Below, piece by piece: positions 19,059-28,090 of a DNA stretch of 64,000 bases. Below the pieces are notes generated by a model. It searched no databases. It was not told the origin of the DNA and saw nothing but the letters and a program-made list of their open reading frames with translations. Position 1 is the first letter of the stretch. Every line of letters starts with the position of its first letter. The position numbers were made by a program, and so were the translations under genes. Origin of the DNA: Trichomonas vaginalis G3. Its lineage: Eukaryota > Parabasalia > Trichomonadida > Trichomonadidae. The stretch lies in contig NC_067207.1 of the NCBI RefSeq assembly GCF_026262505.1, positions 11,376,082-11,440,081 of the forward strand, given 5' to 3'.

Positions 19059-21205
19059 TTATTTCATGCAATGTTTTATTTCTGTGCCGTCTTCAAGTAT
19101 GCCCCAGTACTTACGCTTGGAGAGGACATGAACTTCGGTGAAAATTTTGTCCAATTTGAATCGACCCATCTTTTCACCGACCATACCCATTTCAATGAGT
19201 TTGTTGTATCCTTCTTCGTTCGTCATGAGTGCGTCAATGTTCTCATAGTAAACCTTGACTTTCGATTTGACTTCGGAGAAGAATTTGTTGTAGTTGTCAA
19301 GGACTGCCTTTGCGAACTGAGGGTAAGACCAATGTTCGACAATAGGTTTTAATGTGGTTACTAAGCCACTTTGACCTTGAGTGAATTCGTACTTCAAAAC
19401 AAAAGGAGAAAACCTTTCAACAAAGTTGTCGACCTTCTCATAATGTTTACTCTTCATCTCTTGAGGTTTCTTAATGGAATATCCCCATGTCGAATTCATA
19501 AGCAATTTGAGTGTCATTGCAAGTTTGGGGTTTGAAGCTTTCCTAATATCATACAGTTGTTGTATGACTTTTCCAACTGTATAGTTCCTTCCAGGGAACT
19601 CACCATCTTCGTTTGGAATTCCAGTCGGAATATATTGGACAAACCTCATGTATGCAGCGTTAAGGTCGACATAGTATATCTTTTCATCTGAGTCGAACTT
19701 GTCGCAACCAATTGGTCCAGTTGTGGAAATTCAAGTGAGTCTCTTATCTTCTGAGAAACTTCTCCTGTTATCTCATAAACATCGTCGAAGCAACCTGTTT
19801 CATATAAAACCTTCTGACCTAACTCAGATGCTCTCCAATACAATTTGACGTCAATTGGATGTCTCAATGGAAGTTTGTTTATAGCATCTTGAAGTTCTTG
19901 CAACCTCATTGGAAGTTCTTCTGGTTCAGGTTGGTATCCGAACAATCCAACTCCTTGTGGAATTGTGTACTTCTTTTGTACTAGAACTTTGTCTGGAACA
20001 ACTTTTGGTCTTGCTAACAGTGAAAAGTTTGTTTCGTCTTTTGGTACAAAAGTTTCTGTCAGCTTGTCATCTGGAATTGGTTCCAACAAACCTTTCTCGA
20101 AAAGAATGTTTACAGCTCTGACAATGTTGCACTTGCCTTTTCCGAACAATGGGTTTGTAAGACTTTCGTTCAACATGAAGTGGTTGTGGACAATTACAAT
20201 CTTCAACCATGGTAAGTCTTTGTCAACAACATAGTCGTCATGTGAAGAACCTTTAGCTGTAGGTATGTTGACTCGGATATTGACATTTGCCAACGGTGCA
20301 ATTTTTGCCAATTGACCTCTGAGAATGTACCTTGTCTTCACACATGACTCAAGATACTTCATCTTCTCATCTGTAACAAGACCAGAGTTCCTGAGACATG
20401 TAAGAATGCAAGGTTCGTTGACATTGTTTCAATTGAATTGTAAATTCCATACCTTGTCAAGTCAATGTCAGACTTATTTATGAACGGGAAGTATCCAGCA
20501 TGTTGTCTGACTGCTTGAGGGTTAGGTTGGTACCATTCGAACTTGACACTTGCAATTCCTTCAATTGCATTCAAAATGTCTGAGTCGGAGTCAACCATTT
20601 GTTCTCTCTTTGTAGTCTTGAAAGCGTCAAGAAGCATTGCAGCTGTTGTGACATTGCCATGTGCATAGTAAATGTGACCATCCAAATCTGTTATGGTCAA
20701 TCTGAGATTGTATCCTTTCTTATTTCCGTCTTGAATTGCAGCAAGTACACCCATGAAGCCTTCTTTGTTCTTTCCTTCGTCAAAGTTTACTGTAAAGTTT
20801 CCACCAGTTGTAATTTTACTTCTAACCTCGCGATACTTTTCATATGCATATCTTGTTCTTTCCATGGGGGCATGTGCGTCTTCACCTTTTCCTTTTTTCC
20901 TCCTCAAAGGATTCAATTGTTTGTCATGTTTCCAATAGAATCTGGCAAAGCCGTCGTGTCCTTCAACTTGAGGTTCACTAACATCGAAAGGCATGTCCAT
21001 AAGACGTTCTTCTTCTAACCTCTCTAATCTGTTTGGATAATTTGCGCGTGCTGTTTCCAATCCATTTCGTAGCGAAGACCAGACATTTGTCATAGACTTT
21101 TATGGGTCTTCCCTTCCTATATTTAAAATTCTTCGAAACTTCCAACCATATCTTTCTAACTCTGCTTTTATTCTAGCAGTCCATTCTATATGGGGGCATT
21201 TTTAT
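19059..21205 (-). pseudogene. Protein-primed DNA polymerase B (Polinton) remnant
   Basis: This minus-strand region carries recognisable pPolB parts in the right order. There is an N-terminal region, a motif A-like DLNAAYM, a motif B-like K-x3-NSTWGY and a motif C-like tyrosine/aspartate segment (YYENIDALMTN). The family replicates linear genomes from a terminal protein. With the integrase and capsid parts it defines the element as a Polinton. The region is broken. Confidence 0.8.
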
Positions 21206-21282
21206 AAAAATAAAAAAATATTTTTTTCTTTACTTTACATAACCGCCTGCTGCCATAAGTCTTTGACGCCAACCCATACCAG

Positions 21283-21813
21283 CTAATGAAGGTTGACTTG
21301 GTTTAGTTTGGAAACTAAACTTTGGTTTTGGTTTATCTTCAGTTTTTGGTTTTCTTCTTCTATCGGTTTTTCGTCACTTTTCGGTTCCTCTGACTTTACC
21401 TCACTTGCAGGAACAGTTGTGTCGTCAACATCTTCATAAATATCATATGCCATTTGTTTTTGTTTTCCTTTCAACTTTTTGTGTTTGTTGTAAAGTTTAG
21501 AATATTTCGACTCTAAGTCAATGAGATGTTCTATAATGAACTGTTGGTCAGTGAAGTAAACTTTTCCATCTGTTGTCTCGAAAGCTCCTTCAGACTTCAA
21601 TATTTTATTTGTGAGAGTCTGTTTCTTTTTTGAGATACTAGCCGTTCCATTTCTATGAAAAGTGACTTTATAGTTAGGGTTTGTATTTCCAGACCTGGCA
21701 CTTTCTATTATTGAATTTTTCTCTTCATCTGTAAGTTCTTTGACAGGTTTTGACAATGGTTCTGAACTTTTTGTTTGTGGTGTCAAATCTACCGTTTCAA
21801 CTTCTTCGGTCAT
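21283..21813 (-). CDS. Polinton hypothetical Lys/Glu-rich protein
   Basis: The ATG at 21813 follows a TACTGAGATGA box shared with the next gene upstream. It is charged and largely disordered at both ends; the central part (NYKVTFHRNGTASISKKK) is beta-like and leads into a helical KYSKLYNKHKKLKGKQ stretch. No family recognised. It is one of a run of short minus-strand genes between the polymerase and integrase regions. Confidence 0.5.
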   Translation of the reverse strand: MTEEVETVDLTPQTKSSEPLSKPVKELTDEEKNSIIESARSGNTNPNYKVTFHRNGTASISKKKQTLTNKILKSEGAFETTDGKVYFTDQQFIIEHLIDLESKYSKLYNKHKKLKGKQKQMAYDIYEDVDDTTVPASEVKSEEPKSDEKPIEEENQKLKINQNQSLVSKLNQVNLH

Positions 21814-21831
21814 TTCATCTCAGTAAAAATT

Positions 21832-21984
21832 TTAGTTTGGTTTGTTTTCAACTGGTTGTTTAGGTTTTTTAAGTCGGTCTAAAACTTCCTGAGGTATAGG
21901 AAGAACTTGACAAACACGTTGTGTAACTGCTGGAAGCCGACAAATCCATCTTGAACCCATTTGTCTCAATGCTGTATTGTTCAT
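21832..21984 (-). CDS. Tiny hypothetical protein (50 aa)
   Basis: A 50-codon frame begins MNNTALRQMGSRWICRLP and ends PVENKPN. Its start is preceded by the same TTTTTTACTGAGATGAA box as the neighbouring 21813 gene, which is the main reason to accept it. Basic, with two Cys. Function unknown. Confidence 0.5.
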   Translation of the reverse strand: MNNTALRQMGSRWICRLPAVTQRVCQVLPIPQEVLDRLKKPKQPVENKPN

Positions 21985-22002
21985 TTCATCTCAGTAAAAA
22001 AT

Positions 22003-22404
22003 TTACATTCCCCACGTTTGAGGCGGTTGAGGTTGGTTATTGTTTACCCACTGTTGTGCATGGTTATATCCTCTGTTAAAGAATCTTTCACCTTGGTCCA
22101 TATAGTGTCCTGCTTGGTTATAGTAGTCATTTGCTTTGTTATAATAGTTTCCTGCTTGTCTTCCTACATTGTCCATCCATCCTTGAACTTTTCCTCTTGT
22201 TTCAGGATTTGGAATAAGATTTGCTGCATCTCGTGCTACATCCCAACCTTTCTGTACAGTTTGTATAATAGGTTGTGCTTTCTCTTTAAGTATACCTAAT
22301 GTACTCAAAATCTTCCTTCCAACTCCAAATACACCTCTGGCTATTGTTCCCACTGCGGGCAAAAATCTGGATGCAACTCCTGCTAATGCGCCAAATAAAC
22401 CCAT
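22003..22404 (-). CDS. Small Gly-rich amphipathic protein (133 aa), pVI-like candidate
   Basis: It starts MGLFGALAGVASRFLPAVG, a Gly-2 N-terminus suited to myristoylation followed by an amphipathic or hydrophobic helix and a basic patch (GRKI). The C-terminal half is Asn/Tyr/Gln-rich (NYYNKANDYYNQAGHY). Adenovirus pVI and its kin are small virion proteins with membrane-active amphipathic helices. The resemblance here is in character, not in proven homology. A second protein of the same design lies at 25506. Confidence 0.5.
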   Translation of the reverse strand: MGLFGALAGVASRFLPAVGTIARGVFGVGRKILSTLGILKEKAQPIIQTVQKGWDVARDAANLIPNPETRGKVQGWMDNVGRQAGNYYNKANDYYNQAGHYMDQGERFFNRGYNHAQQWVNNNQPQPPQTWGM

Positions 22405-22421
22405 TTCTTATGGGTTAAAAA

Positions 22422-23372
22422 ATGACGAATCCAAACAAGGACCCCTATGTTTCTAAGGCAACAAAGAAAGCACTCATGATAAAAATCTTTAGTTCAACAC
22501 CAAATGCTTGGTTTATGGATATCTTGGAAAACATTCCGAGGTATAGAGAAGATGGACCACCATACTGGCTAATATTTGTCGGTCAAAACACAAGATACTG
22601 TGAAGCCATACCATTATGGTCCAAAAATATTTTAGATATCTGCAGCTTTGACAATATTCGTTGACAAATACCATCCAACAAAACTGACATCTGACTGTGA
22701 AAGTTCTTTCAAATCAGATATTAAAAACTATCTGCGTTCAAAAAATGTAAACCAATATTTCATTGTCGACCAAAACCATTCTGCTCTTGGTGTCATTGAC
22801 AGTTGTATAAAAATCTTAAGAGACTTAAACAACCACAAGGTGGTGAGGTAGATGAAATGTCATATGACGACAAATATAGACATTCTCCATGGCAAAGATG
22901 AGACAAGTTTTAAATATTTACAATAGCCGTAAACAAAAAGGTTTGGGAAACCACTCCCCCGAAGAAATGAAAAACAACCCCGACTTAGAGAAAGACTATA
23001 TATTTAATAGTTTAGTCAAAAGAGACAAACAAGAAAGAATGCCAGGCTTCAAACTTAAGAAAGGTGACAAAGTAAAAATAGAAATACCTAAACGCGACCC
23101 ATATGAAAATACTATTGACTATGACAACAACAAGTCCGACAGGTACTCACCTTCGTGTTCGTAAAAATAGAAGAAAGTATACAAGAGAATATTATGAAGT
23201 TTTAGGCAAACATGGCAAAATGTACAGACTGCAAGCAGAAGATAAAACTACTATTGTCAGACCTCGTTTCAAACTTGTTAAGGTTCAAGGTGGTATACTT
23301 TCAAAGACAGTTCCTAACAAATATAAGACAACTCCTGACGAATATGCTAAAGAAGTGGAACATGACGACTAA
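22422..23372 (+). pseudogene. Retroviral-type (rve) integrase remnant of Polinton
   Basis: The region encodes parts of a DDE integrase: a first-Asp segment (WFMDILENIPRY) and a second-Asp segment (TSDCESSFKSD). A downstream stretch (FKLKKGDKVKIEIPKRDP) resembles the C-terminal SH3-like DNA-binding part of retroviral-type integrases. Polintons use this enzyme to insert, giving 6-bp duplications as seen here. The region is broken. Confidence 0.75.
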
Positions 23373-24634
23373 GCATTTCTATACCATGCGTAAACTGTCA
23401 TGTAAGGTGGCATGTAGTCTTTACTCTGTCCCGTTGTTTGCGTATACCCTGAAACGAAATGTGTATGGTCTCCTCCTACCTCAGTGTTATCCAAGTAACA
23501 ATTTATAGCAAACTGAACGTTGTCTTTAACATCATATCCTTTACCTTTTGTCATTCCTGTCCAATCCCAATATTTATGCCTATGCCCACCTTCTCGAGAT
23601 GTAGTTAAACTTACGTAGTGACTGTGCGCAGGTAAATTTGCACCTGAAATCGTTTTACTTCCACCTGTTTCCTTTGAAGAGTTTGCACAATACAAAAACC
23701 TGTCGACTATTTGAGTCCAAGTTCCAAAACCAAGTACTACTTCTGGTCTGGTAGAGTTCATTGACGTATAAATAGAACCTATAGGATATACTGTTTGAAG
23801 TATTTCTGTCTTTAACGTTTGAAGCTCTGTTTTGTCTGCTTTCTTGTCATATAAATCTTGAGCAGTGAATTTAATATTATGTTCATCCTCCATGACATAA
23901 ACATCTTTACATCTAATGTTTCCCATCGTCGTTATGTCTTCATCCGATGTTAAACCTTGTGGAAAGTTAGGAGGTTTCCAATTTAATACATCCCCACCAG
24001 CTCCTTCAACCGTTCCTTCAATATTTTCTATACCAACAGTTGCGAAGAAATCGTGTGTATGGTTCTTATCTGCCTTCTTTTCAAGGCTAACGTTTAAGTC
24101 TGTTATTTCAGAAGATGTATGTGTATGTCCAACGTCACTTTTCCTGTTTAAGGTTTCTTGTAAGTTTGTAATATTTGCAATGGTATGTGTATGAGTCTTT
24201 TTAGAATATTCTTTGTCAGCTCTTGTCACTTCACTTGACATTTTATTGTCAACATATGTTTTGTCCGCTAGTTCAGGATGAGTATGTTCTTTCGTTGCAT
24301 AAGCTTTGTTAGCTCTTTCTTCTTCTTTTGCTATTGCATCGTCTACATACTCTTTGTCAGCTTTGTTGTCAATATCTGCTTTCAAAAGAAGTTCATCTAT
24401 AGGTTTCTCGTTTAAAGTTCTTTTTGTTGGATTTATACAAACAGTATGGTTCTTACTGTCTTGAAACAGAAACTCGTCTGTCATTGGGTTTATCGTCAGT
24501 TTTAAGTTTCCTTCTTTCAATGACTCAGATATCTTAGAATAGTTTGAAAAGTTTGTTGTGTTCTTATTTAGAGCTTGCAAAATGAGTTGTCGGTTGTGTT
24601 GTATTTCTCTCATAGACGCTGTTTCTTTCGACAT
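23369..24634 (-). CDS. Phage tail-fibre/collar-like protein (421 aa)
   Basis: This is a whole ORF from ATG 24634. The middle has repeats of the type KADKxYVDxxI and HTHxxxxITxL, typical of phage tail-fibre shafts. From about residue 285 a collar-like domain begins with YPIGSIYTSMNSTRPEVVLG followed by FGTWTQI, and continues with His-rich segments (GANLPAHSHYV, GGDHTHFVSG) ending in MPPYMTVYAWYRNA. In phages this fold recognises receptors. In a Polinton it would be a candidate spike or attachment protein, which is inference. It is divergently transcribed from the next gene with only 18 bp between start codons. Confidence 0.8.
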   Translation of the reverse strand: MSKETASMREIQHNRQLILQALNKNTTNFSNYSKISESLKEGNLKLTINPMTDEFLFQDSKNHTVCINPTKRTLNEKPIDELLLKADIDNKADKEYVDDAIAKEEERANKAYATKEHTHPELADKTYVDNKMSSEVTRADKEYSKKTHTHTIANITNLQETLNRKSDVGHTHTSSEITDLNVSLEKKADKNHTHDFFATVGIENIEGTVEGAGGDVLNWKPPNFPQGLTSDEDITTMGNIRCKDVYVMEDEHNIKFTAQDLYDKKADKTELQTLKTEILQTVYPIGSIYTSMNSTRPEVVLGFGTWTQIVDRFLYCANSSKETGGSKTISGANLPAHSHYVSLTTSREGGHRHKYWDWTGMTKGKGYDVKDNVQFAINCYLDNTEVGGDHTHFVSGYTQTTGQSKDYMPPYMTVYAWYRNA

Positions 24635-24652
24635 TTTTATTCTAGATAAAAT
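24635..24652. promoter_or_regulatory. Eighteen-bp near-palindromic divergent promoter
   Basis: Only 18 bp separate two divergent ATGs. The sequence TTTTATTCTAGATAAAA is nearly self-complementary and matches, in both directions, the T-rich box seen before most genes of the element. Confidence 0.5.
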
Positions 24653-25501
24653 ATGCTTTCAATAGAAAAAGAAAATTCAAGAGTTGCTACAACTAAACCA
24701 TTAGATGAACTTTTTACTAATGTCGGTCAAAAGTTTGAGACAGAGACCGTAAAGCATGAAGGCTATCGTTTTGACTACCCATTAAGATGGTTAAGAGACC
24801 CATCTGTCACAAAAGCTATTGGCTTTCGTAGAATGAAGTTTGTGTCTGTAGAAGATAAAAGTTTTCCATTTATTGTAAGGTTTCATATAGATTATATATC
24901 TGAAGGGAAACGAAAAATGTGGGAAGAAATTGAGCTAATACAAGTTGACCTTTCATCTTCTCTACAGACTGCGTTAAAAAATATAGAAGATAAAATAAAT
25001 TCATGTTATGCAAAATATGCTGATGAATATGCAAATACCGAGAGCACACTTTATGTGAGAATTGTATATGACAAACAAAATTCACAAGTGTCATTTCAAA
25101 TCTACGAAGACAATCCAAAGAAAGACGAACAAATATATACAGAATTCACTGCAATGTCATGGTATTATTTGCAAAGAATGTTAAATCAGAAAGTCGAACT
25201 TCCTTTAGCAAATATTTACAGTCGATATGCAAGAGATGAACCATATTTATTTAAAGATGTTTTCGACCCAGCTGCTATTATTGTTCATGCTTCATTTTCT
25301 GGCGCCCAAAACTCTTTCTTATGCTTGGCAAATGACTTTTACGAAAAACCTACAAAGTTATACGAACCACCAAGTGGAAGTATTTCAGACTTTCAAGTAT
25401 GGTTTACTACAGATGGAAGAAAAAGAATAATTCCATTATACCATGCGTTTTACTTAGAACTTAGTTTCATATACAACTACTATCGAACGGTAAAAATATA
25501 A
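24653..25501 (+). CDS. Polinton hypothetical protein (282 aa)
   Basis: This whole ORF starts at ATG 24653 just behind the shared bidirectional box. It has mixed alpha/beta character with no low complexity: FDYPLRWLRDPSVTK near residue 40, a strand-rich middle and an aromatic end (YHAFYLELSFIYNYYRTVKI). I recognise no domain. Its place among structural genes suggests a virion protein, unproven. Confidence 0.55.
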   Translation: MLSIEKENSRVATTKPLDELFTNVGQKFETETVKHEGYRFDYPLRWLRDPSVTKAIGFRRMKFVSVEDKSFPFIVRFHIDYISEGKRKMWEEIELIQVDLSSSLQTALKNIEDKINSCYAKYADEYANTESTLYVRIVYDKQNSQVSFQIYEDNPKKDEQIYTEFTAMSWYYLQRMLNQKVELPLANIYSRYARDEPYLFKDVFDPAAIIVHASFSGAQNSFLCLANDFYEKPTKLYEPPSGSISDFQVWFTTDGRKRIIPLYHAFYLELSFIYNYYRTVKI

Positions 25502-25505
25502 TTTT

Positions 25506-25748
25506 TTAATACGGTTGAGGTGTTGGATTTGGTTGCCAACTAGACTGTGGTGCAGGTTCAGGCTGTTGTATAACAGGAGCTTGTTCTTCTGGTTCAGGGT
25601 CTTTAGGTATAATACCAACAAACTGACCTACTCTTTTACCAATATTTTTGACTCCGTTCCAAATTCCTCTTCCTACGGTTTTTATTCCATTCCATATACC
25701 TCTTCCAACATTTCGAAAGAAGTTTCCTATCTTACTGAAGAAACCCAT
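25506..25748 (-). CDS. Small amphipathic protein (80 aa), pVI-like candidate
   Basis: It starts MGFFSKIGNFFRNVGRGI, with Gly-2 (possible myristoylation) and then a 45-residue stretch of repeated GxGIWNGIKxVGR units that would form a basic amphipathic helix. A Pro/Gln-rich tail follows. This layout, membrane-active helix plus disordered tail, parallels the 133-residue protein at 22003. It converges with the 282-residue gene with almost no gap. Confidence 0.5.
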   Translation of the reverse strand: MGFFSKIGNFFRNVGRGIWNGIKTVGRGIWNGVKNIGKRVGQFVGIIPKDPEPEEQAPVIQQPEPAPQSSWQPNPTPQPY

Positions 25749-25766
25749 TTTACTATATGTAAAAAT

Positions 25767-26129
25767 CTAATGTCCGCCTAGTCTCTTACGTTTCCTGTTG
25801 AGTTCCATAGCGTTCTTTAACTGGAGCTCATACATTCTGTTTCTCCTCTGGTAGAAAACATATTCTGGGTCAACTCCTGTGTTCGCGTCATCTGCATAAA
25901 GTTGTTTATATCCCACTTCAGGGTTTGTATAAAACTCTTTCCATCTCATATTTGCATACCATGGTGGCAAACCTAACGCAGCGTCATTTGACATGGCAGT
26001 TTGCATTTGTACATCTGTTGGCACTTGACCATAGTTTGCCATTGCAGTTTGTATTCTAACTTCATTTGGAATATTCTCTGGGTTTGGTTGTCCAGGTTGC
26101 TGTGCATTCGCTAAGTTCTGTGCGTCCAT
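25767..26129 (-). CDS. Polinton hypothetical protein (120 aa) with repeat and basic tail
   Basis: The ATG at 26129 follows TATTTTTATCTAATATTAA. Near residues 27-50 two similar units (VRIQTAMANYGQVPTD and VQMQTAMSNDAALGLP) lie in tandem. The end is basic (NRKRKRLGGH); an LxGG-like ending recalls adenain-type cleavage sites, a weak similarity. Probably a small virion protein, unproven. Confidence 0.45.
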   Translation of the reverse strand: MDAQNLANAQQPGQPNPENIPNEVRIQTAMANYGQVPTDVQMQTAMSNDAALGLPPWYANMRWKEFYTNPEVGYKQLYADDANTGVDPEYVFYQRRNRMYELQLKNAMELNRKRKRLGGH

Positions 26130-26152
26130 TTAATATTAGATAAAAATATCTC

Positions 26153-26284
26153 TTACGAGTACATATGCTGAACATTTGCAGGCATTGGTTCATCTCCATA
26201 TTCTCTGTACTTTTCTGCCACGTCAAATAAATAAATGACACAATGGAAAAAACCTAAAACAAGTAGTCCTATTTCAAACCACAT
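26153..26284 (-). CDS. Tiny single-pass membrane protein (43 aa)
   Basis: The frame starts MWFEIGLLVLGFFHCVIYLF, a clear transmembrane segment, and ends with a short polar tail (YREYGDEPMPANVQHMYS). Its start overlaps the last 16 bp of the methyltransferase gene, so the two are probably read from one transcript. No family recognised. Confidence 0.5.
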   Translation of the reverse strand: MWFEIGLLVLGFFHCVIYLFDVAEKYREYGDEPMPANVQHMYS

Positions 26285-27087
26285 TTACTTACTAATAAAA
26301 TTTCTTTGTTATGACACTTTCTCCAGTTTATAGGACCTCTCTCATATTCTATCTTGTCATATCTAAACTCATAGTCATGTATGTCCTCTAACCATTTCAT
26401 GACACTTTCCAAACCACTTTTATCGGATGTAAAGTAAAAGCATGGATGGTTATGTAAAACGTCTAAAGTTTCTAAAGAGTCTCTCAAAGTCCAGTCTACT
26501 TGGTATTGAAAATCCCATGTGTTATAGAACGGCGGGTCCACTATAAAGAAAACATTTTCCTTGTCTTTATATTTTTCATACAACTCTGTCCAATGACATC
26601 TCACAAACTCTATACCCTCAATATATTTTTCTATGTCCTCTTTGAAAACATTTGTATAGTTAAGATATAAAACTTTTGACATAAGTGTTTCAATGTCATG
26701 AACTCTTATAGCACCACTATATAATAGTCTAGCAGATATACTATCCCAGTCTATATATTCTGCTTTTTTCAAAACCTCTCTCACAATATTTTTCTTATCT
26801 AATGGTATACGTTCCATCTTACCTATAGGTATCTTTTCTTTTAACTCTTTCAATATATTGTTTGTGTCTGGTATATGTTTGAGACGGTCCATATAGTTGT
26901 CGAAGTCATTGCATATAATCTTTGAGTCTGGGAATATTGTATGGCACAAATGGGATATATAGAAACTTCCACCGAACAAATCTACAAATGTTAGACCATT
27001 CGGTAGTTTCTTAAGTTCTCTCAATAGAATATCTTTACATCTACTCTTATTTCCAAAGAAGGGTAACGGTGGTTTTGTAAAATTCAT
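26269..27087 (-). CDS. Dam-like DNA N6-adenine methyltransferase (272 aa)
   Basis: Whole ORF from ATG 27087. The SAM-binding start is PFFGNKSRCKDIL (FxGxK type), followed by FVDLFGGSFYIS. The catalytic motif IV appears as DPPFYN near residue 184, matching the D/N-PP-Y/F signature of N6-adenine enzymes. Length and motif order agree with the D12/Dam family. Such genes are known from Trichomonas Polintons and trichomonad DNA carries 6mA, to my knowledge. This copy may methylate element or host DNA. It is the rightmost gene, reading inward from the right end. Confidence 0.82.
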   Translation of the reverse strand: MNFTKPPLPFFGNKSRCKDILLRELKKLPNGLTFVDLFGGSFYISHLCHTIFPDSKIICNDFDNYMDRLKHIPDTNNILKELKEKIPIGKMERIPLDKKNIVREVLKKAEYIDWDSISARLLYSGAIRVHDIETLMSKVLYLNYTNVFKEDIEKYIEGIEFVRCHWTELYEKYKDKENVFFIVDPPFYNTWDFQYQVDWTLRDSLETLDVLHNHPCFYFTSDKSGLESVMKWLEDIHDYEFRYDKIEYERGPINWRKCHNKEILLVSKCGLK

Positions 27088-27200
27088 TTATATATAATAA
27101 TAAAAATGTTTTTTCCTGAAAAGTGACAGAAAAGTGACAAAGCATGAAAACATATATAATTTGTGAAAAGTGAAACATTATATAATGTTTTCGACCAAGA

Positions 27201-27346
27201 AGACTAACAATTTTCCGAATAAAAACTTCATTTATACTAAACATCTTCAGGGCGTAACGCGCCTGGAAGCCCTCCGAATAAAAACTTCATTTATACTAAA
27301 CATCTTCAGGGCTAGAAGGGGCGCAGCCCCTGGAAGCCCCACTACC

Positions 27347-27371
<25 letters not shown>
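27201..27371 (-). repeat. Polinton right terminal inverted repeat, with an extra internal unit
   Basis: This is the reverse complement of the left end, ending CCCCACTACC plus 25 T. A stretch of about 37 bp (from CCGAATAAAAACTTC) occurs twice, 59 bp apart. The two copies are separated by different GC-rich hairpins. Confidence 0.9.

Positions 27372-27377
<6 letters not shown>
27372..27377. repeat. Target-site duplication, right copy (TTACAA)
   Basis: Direct repeat of 1877-1882, followed by TATACAG as in the uninterrupted paralogue at 30337-30350. Confidence 0.9.
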
Positions 27378-28090
27378 TATACAGATATATTTATATATAA
27401 AATTTTTTCCAGAAAAACTTGCACTCAAAACTTTATAACATAAAAAACATCAACTTATAATACCGATCACACCGATTTAAATTTATTTATTTATCCATCT
27501 GTAAAACTGACAATTAATTCAGAATTTTTGATATAGAATCAAACCATAAAAAACTTTTACTAATTTCTATTATGGGAATCACGATTTCTATTATAGGAAT
27601 CACAATAATTATTAATTTAGCAATTGAGAAATCTGCTTTAGATAGAATAATTAAAGTTTAATCAACGATACAAAATAAACAGAAACATTTCAGCGTGAAA
27701 CGGCAAGTTTCAATACAAAATTTCAATAATTTTTCATAATTTTGAAGAATGTAAGACATCCATGAGTTATAATATTCCCAAACTTTCTAAATATCACAAT
27801 CTTAGATCAAGATTTTGAAATTATGTTGCATTTGGAACAGCAGCATTAACAGTTTGGTTTCGAGATACCAAATTAAAAAAAATTCTTCATCCTATATATA
27901 TGATTGTTTTATATTTTTACTCAGTTTAACATATTTAATAATTTTGAATTTTAAAAAATGTCGAAGATTCATAATTTATTATTTCTGCTTTAAATTTTAG
28001 TTAAAATTAGGTGTATCTTGTTTGTCTTCTTATAGGCTATTTTTAATGGCGGATAATAGTGCCTGCAGTCTTGAATGGTTTAAAGAATTC
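27378..28090. repeat. Upstream spacer of copy A, homologous to the copy B spacer
   Basis: There is no gene. The sequence aligns with 30340-30984 with many substitutions and indels (shared stretches such as TTTCAATAATTTTTCATAAT), so each family gene was duplicated with its upstream region. Confidence 0.7.

Larger units (their letters stand above)
1883..27371. mobile_element. Polinton/Maverick element, about 25.5 kb, broken
   Basis: The element is bounded by inverted ends that begin with a run of about 25-27 A and then GGTAGTGGGGCTTCC, and by 6-bp direct repeats TTACAA. It carries the Polinton hallmark set: protein-primed DNA polymerase B, rve integrase, packaging ATPase, double-jelly-roll capsid and penton-like protein. 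Added to these are an SF3 helicase, HNH nucleases, a tail-fibre-like protein and a Dam-like methyltransferase. Several core genes are broken, with roughly fifteen breaks in all; many accessory ORFs look whole. The near-identical ends and perfect target duplication argue for a fairly recent insertion. Confidence 0.93.
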
